Part shown: positions 18,016-25,720 of the stretch, piece by piece
How positions within the stretch are numbered: position 1 is the stretch's first letter
How the letters are laid out: each line of letters starts with the position of its first letter
DNA from: RFSX01 sp964591455
GTDB taxonomy: Bacteria > Bacteroidota > Bacteroidia > Chitinophagales > Saprospiraceae
Length of the DNA stretch: 64,000 nucleotides
Reading direction: 5' to 3'
Assembly (NCBI GenBank): GCA_964591455.1
Contig: CAZQDZ010000016.1
Coordinates: forward strand, 18,149-82,148
Notes under the pieces: generated by a model
What the model saw: only the letters and a program-made list of their open reading frames with translations
What the model was told of the DNA's origin: nothing
The model's database searches: none
Program-made: the position numbers and the translations under genes

Positions 18016-20550
18016 ATGAGAATCCTAATATGCGTAGTTAGTTTCTTACTGTACACTACCATTACCCATGGTCAATTTGGCAATTGGGGAGGTGGTGGGG
18101 GTGACTCCAAAATCAAGGGAAAAATAACTGGTACATTAATAGACTCTATCTCGGGTGAGCAAATTGGTTTTGCAACCGTGGTGCTCAAGAAAGCGAAGAA
18201 AACCAGAGAAATCAATGGCGTGCTGACAGAAGACAATGGCAAGTTTAAACTAGCAGAGCTAAAGATGGGTAAGTATGATATCTACATATCATTTCTCGGC
18301 TATAATGACAAAGTAATCAGAGATATAGAGCTTACTGGAAAATCTCCTGACCACAATGCAGGAAATATACAACTCTCCCCTACTGACTTTGTCTTGGATG
18401 AAATAAACGTAACGGCAAAGCGTGCACTCTTTGAAAACAAGGTAGACAAGATTGTTTTCAATGCGGAAGATGATTCCTCTATCACGGGAGGGGATGCCAC
18501 TGATGTACTTAGAAAAGTGCCTACCCTTTCAGTAGATTTAGAAGGTAATGTATCCCTAAGGGGTTCGCAGAATGTACGTATCCTTATTAATGGTAAGCCA
18601 TCTGGTATGTTCTCCTCCAATGTTGCAGATGCTTTGAAGATGTTTCCTGCTGACCAAATCAAGAAGGTCGAAGTCATTACCTCTCCGGGTGCTAAGTATG
18701 ATGGGGAAGGCAGTGCGGGGATTATAAATATCATTACTAAAAAAGAAAATATTGAAGGTATATCTGGCTCTGTGAGTGGGTCGGTAGGAAATAGACAGTC
18801 TAATGGCAGCCTCAGTCTCAATGCGGGCAGAGGAAGATTTGGATTCTCTTCTAGTGGTGGATTCTTCTACTCCAGTCCTAACGATGCTAGTCTATGTGTC
18901 CTTAGAGGCCCTGCAAACTTTGATTTTAATGATGAAGTAGCTTGTGAAGATCAGACAGGTTTAAGCTATACTAATTTTGGAGTGACTAATACCTCACGGA
19001 TAGGGTTCAATGGTTCAGCAAGTGCCTTCTATGATTTTAATGCTTACAATGCTATAAATTCTTCTTTTAGCATTCGAGGGTTTGGTTTCGATACAGATGG
19101 TAACTCACAAGGCATCTTTTTTAACCAGACAGCCAGCCCTTCTTTTGATAGGCTGAATACTGGTGAGAACTTATTCTCAGGTTTCGATTGGAATACCGAT
19201 TATACCAAGAAATTTGAAGGTAATGACAAGCAAGAGCTGGTTATAGCGGCACAAGTTTCTACCAATATTCAGAACCAAGATAACTTTGTCAGTGATGTAG
19301 GATTTTTCTCGAGAAACGAAAACATCAATAACGTAGGAGACAATCTAGAATTGACGGGACAGATAGATTATGTACAACCGATAGGCTCTTCGAATAAGTT
19401 AGAAGTTGGTGTCAAGGCCGTCATCAGAGATATAGATAGTGACAGTGAGTTTAGCCCAGTCATAGATAATATCTCTACTGTAGACTTGAACAGATCATTC
19501 TTATTTAATTATAATCAGGATGTATTTGCTGGCTATGCCAGTTATAATTTTTTCATCAAAAAATTCAATTTCGTTACTGGACTTCGATACGAACGTACTG
19601 AAATAGGTGGAAGCGGTGCACTCAGAGATGGTTCAGTCAATCCTGAAACCCAAGAAATCCTGGATGCATTTCCATTCGGTTACGAAAACTGGCTCCCAAG
19701 TATAGCAATCTCCAGAAGTCTCAAGAACTTCAAAACACTGAAAGTGGCCTACAGCAGAAGAATTCAACGTCCAAGTCTCTTCTTTATCAATCCATTCCGA
19801 AACACGACTGACTTTGCCAATTTAGTTGTAGGTAATCCTAGACTAGACCCAGAACTCACGGACCAATATGAACTGACCTACAATACCAATTTATGGGGTA
19901 TAACGATATTCAGCAGTCTATACTACAAAAACAATACACAGATCATAGAGCAAATAGCAACTACAGATAATAATCTTGTTGTCCGGACGAGCTTTGATAA
20001 TGTAGGGACAAATAATAGTGTAGGTATCAATTTATTTAGCTCTAAGACAATAGGCAAACTGACTATCCGTGGTGGTGGAGATATATATACTTATAATGCT
20101 TCTGGTCAAATAGATGGGGAGGATTTTGAGAACAGTGCCCTATCTTATCGACTATTCGCTAATGGAGAATTCGCATTTACAGGGACCCTCAAGGCGGATT
20201 TCTTTGGTTTCTTCCAAGCACCTAGATTTACACTCCAGGGAGAGAACGCTAGTTTTTCTATTATGGGGGTTGGTTTCAAGAAAGAGTTTAAAAACTCCAG
20301 CATTGGCATTCGAATCATAGAGCCATTTGTAAGAGACAAAAGCTTCAATTCTGACATCACTGGTTCTGATTTCAGGCAGCTGACCTTCTTTTCTATTCCA
20401 TTTAGGTCAGTAGGCGTAAACTTTAGTTACAAGTTTGGAAAAGTAGATTTCAGAGAACGTAGATCAAAAATCAAGAACACAGATCAGAAAGCTGGAGAAG
20501 GAGATGGCCAAGGCGGCGGAGGTCAAGGTGGTGGCTCATTCGGTGGATAA
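18016..20550 (+). CDS. TonB-dependent receptor-like outer-membrane protein (OMP_b-brl_3 type)
   Basis: 844 residues. Signal peptide (MRILICVVSFLLYTTITHG), then a Gly-rich stretch (GNWGGGGGD), a carboxypeptidase-regulatory-like domain (about 35-112: IKGKITGTLIDSISGEQIGF), a plug domain (about 155-250: VLRKVPTLSVDLEGNVSLRG, INGKPSG, IEVITSPGAKYDGEGSAGI-type motif) and a large beta-barrel (about 260-815) matching the Bacteroidota outer-membrane family without a classical TonB box. It ends in another Gly tract (GGGGQGGGSFGG) instead of an aromatic residue. These proteins take up substrates or act as surface receptors; the substrate is not deducible. No SusD partner is nearby, so it is not a glycan-utilisation pair. 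Confidence 0.85.
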   Translation: MRILICVVSFLLYTTITHGQFGNWGGGGGDSKIKGKITGTLIDSISGEQIGFATVVLKKAKKTREINGVLTEDNGKFKLAELKMGKYDIYISFLGYNDKVIRDIELTGKSPDHNAGNIQLSPTDFVLDEINVTAKRALFENKVDKIVFNAEDDSSITGGDATDVLRKVPTLSVDLEGNVSLRGSQNVRILINGKPSGMFSSNVADALKMFPADQIKKVEVITSPGAKYDGEGSAGIINIITKKENIEGISGSVSGSVGNRQSNGSLSLNAGRGRFGFSSSGGFFYSSPNDASLCVLRGPANFDFNDEVACEDQTGLSYTNFGVTNTSRIGFNGSASAFYDFNAYNAINSSFSIRGFGFDTDGNSQGIFFNQTASPSFDRLNTGENLFSGFDWNTDYTKKFEGNDKQELVIAAQVSTNIQNQDNFVSDVGFFSRNENINNVGDNLELTGQIDYVQPIGSSNKLEVGVKAVIRDIDSDSEFSPVIDNISTVDLNRSFLFNYNQDVFAGYASYNFFIKKFNFVTGLRYERTEIGGSGALRDGSVNPETQEILDAFPFGYENWLPSIAISRSLKNFKTLKVAYSRRIQRPSLFFINPFRNTTDFANLVVGNPRLDPELTDQYELTYNTNLWGITIFSSLYYKNNTQIIEQIATTDNNLVVRTSFDNVGTNNSVGINLFSSKTIGKLTIRGGGDIYTYNASGQIDGEDFENSALSYRLFANGEFAFTGTLKADFFGFFQAPRFTLQGENASFSIMGVGFKKEFKNSSIGIRIIEPFVRDKSFNSDITGSDFRQLTFFSIPFRSVGVNFSYKFGKVDFRERRSKIKNTDQKAGEGDGQGGGGQGGGSFGG

Positions 20551-20567
20551 GAAGCTTAGATTAGGGC

Positions 20568-20592
20568 AAAAAAAAAGCCCAGAAAACTGGAC
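20568..20592 (-). terminator. Intrinsic terminator for rpsU
   Basis: On the minus strand GTCCAG-TTTT-CTGGGC (6-bp stem with one G-T pair) is followed by nine T. It lies about 40 bases past the rpsU stop and points the same way. Confidence 0.7.
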
Positions 20593-20610
20593 CAGAAGAT
20601 AAAAGAAAAG

Positions 20611-20649
20611 AAATGTACGATCTTAATGCTTAAGCATCACCGTACATTT
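20611..20649 (-). repeat. Hairpin spanning the rpsU stop codon
   Basis: A 9-bp inverted repeat (20611-20619 with 20641-20649) encloses a 12-bp perfect palindrome (ATGCTTAAGCAT, 20625-20636). The outer right arm is inside the last rpsU codons and the inner palindrome contains the stop. The minus-strand sequence after it is pyrimidine-rich (CTTTTCTTTT). It may stabilise the mRNA 3' end or assist termination. Confidence 0.6.
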
Positions 20650-20818
20650 CTTGCCTATAAGTCGCATTGAGAACTTCGTTTCTTCTCTCCACGCTAGGCT
20701 TCACAAAGTGCTTTCTTCTTCTGATTTCTTTCAGAAGTCTAGTCTGCTTGAACTTTCTCTTATATCTCTTAAGAGCTCGATCTATAGACTCATCACTTTT
20801 GACATTAATAATTAACAT
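20630..20818 (-). CDS. rpsU: 30S ribosomal protein bS21
   Basis: 62 residues, the normal size. Typical bS21 sequence: IINVKSDESIDRALKRYKRK, then the basic RRRKHFVKPSVERR segment. It binds the small subunit near the mRNA exit/anti-SD region; Bacteroidota S21 is linked to their weak use of Shine-Dalgarno sites. The gene is monocistronic, with a consensus -7 element 28 bases upstream and a terminator downstream. Confidence 0.97.
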   Translation of the reverse strand: MLIINVKSDESIDRALKRYKRKFKQTRLLKEIRRRKHFVKPSVERRNEVLNATYRQEMYGDA

Positions 20819-20845
20819 TTAAGCCAATTTGTTATTAAAAGAGCG

Positions 20846-20853
20846 CAAATATA
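20846..20853 (-). promoter_or_regulatory. -7 promoter element for rpsU
   Basis: TATATTTG on the minus strand matches TAnnTTTG; predicted transcript start near 20839, about 20 bases before the rpsU ATG. Confidence 0.7.
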
Positions 20854-20894
20854 TAGATTTCCAGACACTGTAGCAACGCATTACCCTTAAAAAT

Positions 20895-21566
20895 ATGAGT
20901 ATCTACACTATTGAATCATGTGTAAGCACCTTAGCAGAGGCAAAACTCGCTGAGAAAAACGGTGCTAATCGCCTTGAACTATGCGCCAGGCTTGACTTAG
21001 ATGGGCTTACCCCGAGTACTGATTTGGTCCGGCAAGTATTGGAACAAACCCATATCCCTGTCAAAGTCATGATCAGACACAGAGCGGGTGATTTCTGTTA
21101 TACCACTGAGGATATGAACGAAATCTTTGCTGACGTAGCACTAATGAAAGCCTGTGGTGCTAGGCACTTTGTATATGGAAGCATGACTGATGGCCAACTA
21201 GACCTCGGTCAATTAGCGGAGGTGCTAAATTATTTGAGTGCTGATGATTATCCTGTGGAATCACTCACAATACACAAAGCCATAGATACCAGTACTGACA
21301 TCAAAAGGGACTTATATAAGCTTATGAATAGCAAAGTCTATAGGGAAGCTAAGAAAGCCAACATACACCTTGCGGTGCTCACCTCGGGAGGCTCCCTGAC
21401 GGCAATGGAAGGAAAAGATATGCTAAGACAACTTATACAACAGGCCGATGATAGGATAGAAATTATCAGTGCAGGTAGAATTACATCTGTAAACCTAACT
21501 GAGCACAAATCTTCCATTGGAGGGTATAGCTACCATGGGCGACGAATTGTACCACTCTTATATTAG
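20895..21566 (+). CDS. cutC: CutC family protein (copper homeostasis protein homologue)
   Basis: 223 residues, slightly short for the ~240-residue family. CutC is a TIM-barrel cytoplasmic protein. Signatures: the N-terminal ESCVSTLAEAKLAEKNGANRLELC, the LDGLTPS motif (usually GGLTPS), the MIRHRAGDF segment (usually MIRPRGGDF) and a C-terminal strand IISAGRI. The role in copper handling comes from E. coli genetics and is debated; enzymatic activity is unknown. ATG at 20895 lies in the divergent space with rpsU. Confidence 0.9.
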   Translation: MSIYTIESCVSTLAEAKLAEKNGANRLELCARLDLDGLTPSTDLVRQVLEQTHIPVKVMIRHRAGDFCYTTEDMNEIFADVALMKACGARHFVYGSMTDGQLDLGQLAEVLNYLSADDYPVESLTIHKAIDTSTDIKRDLYKLMNSKVYREAKKANIHLAVLTSGGSLTAMEGKDMLRQLIQQADDRIEIISAGRITSVNLTEHKSSIGGYSYHGRRIVPLLY

Positions 21567-21730
21567 GATACTGCTAAGACGAACTCAACCCCAATTTGTC
21601 TTCCATTTTACATAAACTAGGACTTGTGAAATCACTGTAGGGGTGCCGTATAGTTTATATCTATCGCTTGTAGTGGGGAAGTTGTAGGAAAACCCTTTGA
21701 ATTTCTGTCTTATAAGTACAATATGTAATC

Positions 21731-21937
21731 ATGACTCTAAAGAACCATATAACAATAATCTACTTCGTCCTCTTCTCCATAATTACTCTAAGAGCTAGTG
21801 ATGATATATCTCTAGAAGCAGGAACGCAGAACTTGCCTGAATCAGTCATTCAAGAGCAAGACGTACAAATAGAAACAACAATAAAGGATTCACAATTCCT
21901 ACAATTGCATAGAAGACAGTGTGAATCTAAAATATAA
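21731..21937 (+). CDS. Small putative exported protein
   Basis: 68 residues; not recognised. The start MTLKNHITIIYFVLFSIITLRAS reads as a signal peptide (or one helix), followed by an acidic polar stretch. No Cys lipobox. It could be a short secreted peptide or the remnant of a longer gene. A weak hairpin ~45 bases downstream (21983-21991 with 22008-22016) could terminate it. Low confidence as a real gene. Confidence 0.35.
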   Translation: MTLKNHITIIYFVLFSIITLRASDDISLEAGTQNLPESVIQEQDVQIETTIKDSQFLQLHRRQCESKI

Positions 21938-21982
21938 AAGAGTACAAAAATTAAGGTTACATAATTCTTATATTAAGGGTGT

Positions 21983-22016
21983 TAAAGGTCAATGGATAAA
22001 GCTCTGTTGGCCTTTA
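21983..22016 (+). terminator. Possible hairpin terminator
   Basis: 9-bp stem with one G-T pair (21983-21991 with 22008-22016), 16-base loop, followed by CAATTTTAAT. The T-run is short, so termination is uncertain. Confidence 0.3.
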
Positions 22017-22068
22017 CAATTTTAATGAGGTGCCTTAAATATATTAGGGAGTTAGGGTAAGTCTAGGC

Positions 22069-22162
22069 AAAAAAAAAGACCGGTCTTAAATATCAAAACC
22101 GATCTTCGAGATTGAGTAATTATTCCTTAAATCGTAAATTGGATATCCCTGATTTTTCGGAT
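22069..22162 (-). ncRNA. Candidate small RNA of about 94 nt
   Basis: On the minus strand an exact -7 element (TATATTTG, 22169-22176) is followed ~95 bases later by a strong terminator: a 9-bp stem with one G-T pair (AAGATCGGT with ACCGGTCTT) and nine T at 22077-22069. No ATG-initiated gene occupies this strand here. A 22-codon open stretch without a usual start codon runs through it, so a gene remnant is the alternative. No -33 element is clear. Confidence 0.4.
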
Positions 22163-22388
22163 GCTCAGCAAATATATGCGAATATCCTATATATTATAGT
22201 ACGATAAGAACTAAAAAAAAATTAGGTATCATATATAGATAATTTCTATATATTATTGTTTGATTTTCCGCCCCAACCAGTCACTTTCTCCTTGTTTTCC
22301 ATTCTATGGCACAATAATTTTTTGTGCATCGAATCTTGAAGGTTTATATATTTGGAAAGTCCAGGCAGCCCAAAAGCTTGGAATAGTT

Positions 22389-22799
22389 ATGAACCTAGAA
22401 TTTTTAAACGGAGATTTTATCGGTTATTACTCCTATGGCCAACTGAATGATGTAGATCACGAAATGTATTGCTCTCTTGTATTTTTTCAAGATGGCAGAG
22501 TTGTCGGTCATGGAGTTGATGATATTGACCCTTTCCACTTTGAAGGAAAAGTGGATTTGAATGACAATTCAGTCGTCCTTATCAAACAATATCCCGGTCA
22601 CCAAGTCCAGTACAATGGAACTGTTTTCAATCAGAATAATGCTATCTGTATTAGTGGCACATGGACTATTCAAGGCACATTCACCACTTCAGGCACATTT
22701 TCACTGAAAAAAGGTAATTCTATTGCTTCTATTATGGCAGACATTACCCATATAGAGCAAGTGCTAAAGAAAGAATTACAGAAGGTAGAAGAGTTATAG
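22389..22799 (+). CDS. Hypothetical protein (first gene of a three-gene cassette)
   Basis: 136 residues using ATG 22389. An open frame extends upstream to a TTG at 22260, but that stretch reads unlike protein, and ATG followed by NLEFLNGDFIGYYSYGQL is the natural start. The sequence suggests a small beta-rich domain (MYCSLVFFQDGRVVGHGVDD, FHFEGKVDL, VVLIKQYPGHQVQYNGTVF, ISGTWTIQGTF) with a short C-terminal helix. No signal peptide. A DinB-fold gene begins 9 bases downstream. Not recognised as a named family. Confidence 0.65.
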   Translation: MNLEFLNGDFIGYYSYGQLNDVDHEMYCSLVFFQDGRVVGHGVDDIDPFHFEGKVDLNDNSVVLIKQYPGHQVQYNGTVFNQNNAICISGTWTIQGTFTTSGTFSLKKGNSIASIMADITHIEQVLKKELQKVEEL

Positions 22800-22808
22800 A
22801 CCTTATAC

Positions 22809-23279
22809 ATGGCCAACACATCTATTGTAGCTCAATTCAGAGAAATCTATCTGGATGGAGATTGGGTAGTCAATACCAATCTCAAATCTACTCTAGAAGA
22901 AGTTAGCTATCATCAAGCTGTTACAACTATTGGCACTCACAATTCAATTGCTGCACTCACTTTCCACCTGGACTATTACATGGCTGGGATTCTCCGTGTC
23001 TTTGACACAGGTGCTTTGGATATAAGGGATAAGTATTCTTTTGAGCTACCCGACCTTGACACCGCTGATTCTTGGCTTCTCCTCAAAAAATCTACCATAA
23101 AGAATTGTGAATTGATGGCGAGTAAGCTACAGTTGCTATCAGAGGAATATCTCGATAGCGATTTCGTAGATAAAAAATATGGCAGTTGGAGAAGGAACAT
23201 AGAAGCACTGATAGAACATGGATATTACCATTTGGGACAAATAGTGATGCTCACTAAATTGATTCCGCAAGAAGCCTAA
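22809..23279 (+). CDS. DinB-family (four-helix bundle) protein
   Basis: 156 residues. The DinB/YfiT fold is suggested by helices carrying potential metal ligands: His in LTFHLDYYMAGIL and the HxxxH pair in EHGYYHLGQIVML near the C-terminus. Bacteroidota DinB proteins are putative metal-dependent thiol-linked transferases or hydrolases; none of their substrates can be inferred here. Between a hypothetical gene (9-base gap) and a small membrane protein gene (3-base gap), so likely one operon. Confidence 0.75.
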   Translation: MANTSIVAQFREIYLDGDWVVNTNLKSTLEEVSYHQAVTTIGTHNSIAALTFHLDYYMAGILRVFDTGALDIRDKYSFELPDLDTADSWLLLKKSTIKNCELMASKLQLLSEEYLDSDFVDKKYGSWRRNIEALIEHGYYHLGQIVMLTKLIPQEA

Positions 23280-23282
23280 GTG

Positions 23283-23573
23283 ATGAAATCACTAAAATGG
23301 CTTTGCTTCCCTTTACTCACCACTATCGGTTTGTTGGCTATACCGCTTATTGCTATGAATTTCACAGAACAGGTTCAGTGGAAGGCTGATGATTTTGTTA
23401 TAGCTGGATTTCTAATATTTACTGTATTGAGTGCCCTTCATTATGTCCGAAAAAAATATAGGAAAAACACCAAGACTAGGACTACGTGGATTCTAATTAT
23501 AATCTTCCTATTCATTTTTCTATGGATGGAAATGGCCGTTGGTTTGTTCAATTCCCCATTGGCAGGAAACTAG
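23283..23573 (+). CDS. Small three-helix membrane protein
   Basis: 96 residues from ATG 23283 (an in-frame GTG sits directly before it). Three hydrophobic segments: CFPLLTTIGLLAIPLIAMNF, FVIAGFLIFTVLSALHYV and TWILIIIFLFIFLWMEMAVG, with a basic loop (RKKYRKNTKTR) between the second and third. The ending MEMAVGLFNSPLAG is a form I recognise from conserved Bacteroidota membrane proteins of unknown function. Last gene of the cassette. Confidence 0.7.
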   Translation: MKSLKWLCFPLLTTIGLLAIPLIAMNFTEQVQWKADDFVIAGFLIFTVLSALHYVRKKYRKNTKTRTTWILIIIFLFIFLWMEMAVGLFNSPLAGN

Positions 23574-23582
23574 CTTGTAGTT

Positions 23583-24608
23583 CTAAGAGGACCTCAGTTT
23601 CATTTTACCAATTTCTCTCTTTGCTACCTCCTTAATTTTCTGCGCCACAGACGAGACATTAGATCTTGTAGGTTTATAAATCAACTTATAAGGTGTTGAT
23701 ATCCAATGTTTTAATTTTTCTACAGCTCCCTCATCGATACTCTTGATTATCGGTACACCCATTTCTTCCAAAGCTGTCGCATTGCATTTCTGCTCATACT
23801 GATCAAACATAGGTATAACCATCATTTTCTTGGCTAAGTATAGTCCTTCAGAGGTAGCTTGAAATCCACCGCCTGTCAGAAGCCCATGACATGATCCCAA
23901 CGATTGGGAGTAGCGTTCTTTATTGACTGGGTGGATGAGTACATTCTCATGCCTCAGAATCTCTTTGGACTTCTTAGTGAAAACTTCCCATTGTATCTCA
24001 GGAATCTGCTTAAATACAGAAATCAAACGATTATCTGAGAATGCGGGAAGATATACCGTGATATGACCTTTGTCAGACAACTCAGCATTAACTAATTCAG
24101 GTCTAATTATGGGTGGTAAAATATGGTCATCGTACGCTTTATAATGCAGGCCTACATACCCGTTACACGGTGCAATCCAGTATCTCATACCATACTCGAA
24201 AAACCGGCGACGCTTCTTAGGCATGGGTACTTTATCAGAATAAAAAGATGCTTGATGACTCACACCGACAACTGGCACCTTCTTCTTTCTACATGCATGA
24301 GCTGTAATGGATTCATAATCATTAATAACAGCATCATAGTTTGTAACTGGAACAGCGCTAATGTCTTTAAGTAATCTGAAAGGACGCAACTGTCTGAAAC
24401 TCTTGAAGTAATCTACCCCACCCCGATTGCCAAATATAAAATAGAGACCATGGTAGCTGTAATCAAATGGAAAGGGAAAGTTGAGTTCTGCCGATCTCCC
24501 ACTTATCAGAAAATCTACTTCAGCTATCTCTGCAAGGGCAGGCCCAATCTCAGCCGCTCTGGCCAAATGACCATTGCCTGTGCCTTGGATAGCATATAAC
24601 AGTTTCAT
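23583..24608 (-). CDS. Glycosyltransferase family protein (MJ1255/TIGR00661-like)
   Basis: 341 residues. The N-terminal GT-B type motif AIQGTGNGHLARA and a C-terminal LLTGGGFQATSEGLYLAKKMMVIP nucleotide-sugar binding region (about 235-265) match the TIGR00661 family of conserved glycosyltransferase-like proteins. Cytoplasmic, no signal peptide. It follows the polyprenyl synthase gene after 3 bases, hinting at glycosylation of a prenyl or lipid acceptor, but this is only context. Acceptor and donor unknown. Confidence 0.82.
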   Translation of the reverse strand: MKLLYAIQGTGNGHLARAAEIGPALAEIAEVDFLISGRSAELNFPFPFDYSYHGLYFIFGNRGGVDYFKSFRQLRPFRLLKDISAVPVTNYDAVINDYESITAHACRKKKVPVVGVSHQASFYSDKVPMPKKRRRFFEYGMRYWIAPCNGYVGLHYKAYDDHILPPIIRPELVNAELSDKGHITVYLPAFSDNRLISVFKQIPEIQWEVFTKKSKEILRHENVLIHPVNKERYSQSLGSCHGLLTGGGFQATSEGLYLAKKMMVIPMFDQYEQKCNATALEEMGVPIIKSIDEGAVEKLKHWISTPYKLIYKPTRSNVSSVAQKIKEVAKREIGKMKLRSS

Positions 24609-24611
24609 TGG

Positions 24612-25580
24612 CTACACATCTCTATTCAATAGATTCTTTGAAAATTCTATCAGTATGGATTTCCTTTCGTCTGGAACTTTGACAGCTTTAAGGTGAGATT
24701 CTGCCAACTGCTGATAGACAAGTTTTAGTTCATGGGCATGAACATCTACATGCGCATTTTTGTACAACTCCATTACCCGTTCTATATCAGAATCGCTACC
24801 ATTCAAATTCATAAAAATATCTCTGAGAGTATCCGCTTCAGTAGGGCTGAGCAGCTCTAATGACTTTAGGTACAGGTATGTCTTTTTGCGCTGTTGGATA
24901 TCACCACCTATTTTCTTGCCTAGTAATTCTTCTGTACCAAAGGCATCCAGCATATCATCTTGAATCTGAAATGCAATACCCATATTCTTACCGAATTCAT
25001 ACAAGTGCTTCTGATCTACTGAATCTGCTTCAGCCAAGATACCGCCCATAGAAAGAGAAGCTGCTATAGCTACAGAAGTCTTAAGTTCTATCATTTTCAG
25101 ATACTCCATTATCGACACTTCTTCCTGGACTTCGTAATCCATATCATAGCGCTGGCCTTCACAGACCTCTATGGAAGTATCCGTAAAGAGTTTAGTGAGC
25201 GCTACTAGCTTATCTGGATATTTTTCTAAAAACCGATAAGCGTATATCAGCATTACATCACCAGACAGGATAGCTGTATTCTCATCATAAAGCTGGTGGA
25301 CAGTAGCTTGGCCTCTTCTCAGCTCTGCTTCATCCATAATATCATCATGCAGTAACGAAAAATTGTGGAATACTTCTATAGACATACCTGCTTCAAAAGC
25401 GTATGATACATCATCCTTATATAAATTGTAAGCGGCCATCACCATAGCTGGTCTGAGACGTTTACCACCTAAGGACATGATGTACTCCACTGGCTTGTAT
25501 AACGCCGACGGCTGAGAAGGAAAACTGTAGGCATCCAACTTCTCATTGAATAATTTTTGTAAGTCTTCTATCGTGTACAT
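24612..25580 (-). CDS. Polyprenyl (isoprenyl) diphosphate synthase
   Basis: 322 residues. Trans-prenyltransferase that adds IPP units to allylic diphosphates. Both aspartate-rich motifs are present: DDIMD at residues 79-83 and DDMLD at 208-212, each binding Mg-diphosphate, plus GGKRLRP (38-44). Phe74 lies five residues before the first motif, which in this family tends to limit chain length, so a C15-C20 product is likely (inference). ATG at 25580 is only 10 bases after a -7 element. First gene of the operon with the glycosyltransferase. Confidence 0.93.
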   Translation of the reverse strand: MYTIEDLQKLFNEKLDAYSFPSQPSALYKPVEYIMSLGGKRLRPAMVMAAYNLYKDDVSYAFEAGMSIEVFHNFSLLHDDIMDEAELRRGQATVHQLYDENTAILSGDVMLIYAYRFLEKYPDKLVALTKLFTDTSIEVCEGQRYDMDYEVQEEVSIMEYLKMIELKTSVAIAASLSMGGILAEADSVDQKHLYEFGKNMGIAFQIQDDMLDAFGTEELLGKKIGGDIQQRKKTYLYLKSLELLSPTEADTLRDIFMNLNGSDSDIERVMELYKNAHVDVHAHELKLVYQQLAESHLKAVKVPDERKSILIEFSKNLLNRDV

Positions 25581-25590
25581 AAATTCTCGT

Positions 25591-25598
25591 CAAAGCTA
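25591..25598 (-). promoter_or_regulatory. -7 promoter element for the polyprenyl synthase operon
   Basis: TAGCTTTG on the minus strand matches TAnnTTTG. The predicted transcript start falls only a few bases before the ATG at 25580, so the mRNA would be nearly leaderless. It lies next to the AACTTA dyad. Confidence 0.6.
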
Positions 25599-25686
25599 AA
25601 CTTAGTCTTTGAATAAATACTAAGTTCTAAAATTATTAATGCAGATATAATATACCAATATAGAACTTAGAGAAAGGTTGTAAGTT
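25599..25686. promoter_or_regulatory. Two AACTTA-type dyads in a divergent promoter region
   Basis: AACTTAGT (25599-25606) pairs with ACTAAGTT (25619-25626), and AACTTA (25664-25669) pairs with TAAGTT (25681-25686). Both share one half-site, lie between divergent genes, and the first begins one base upstream of the minus-strand -7 element. This could be an operator pair for an unidentified regulator. Confidence 0.35.
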
Positions 25687-25720
25687 TAGCTAGTCTATCA
25701 ATTTATAAAACTGAATTACA

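Noticed and set aside
22260..22388. TTG-initiated extension of the gene at 22389
   Set aside because: The 43 extra codons read unlike a signal or domain and overlap a leader with AT-rich hairpins; ATG 22389 gives a natural start.
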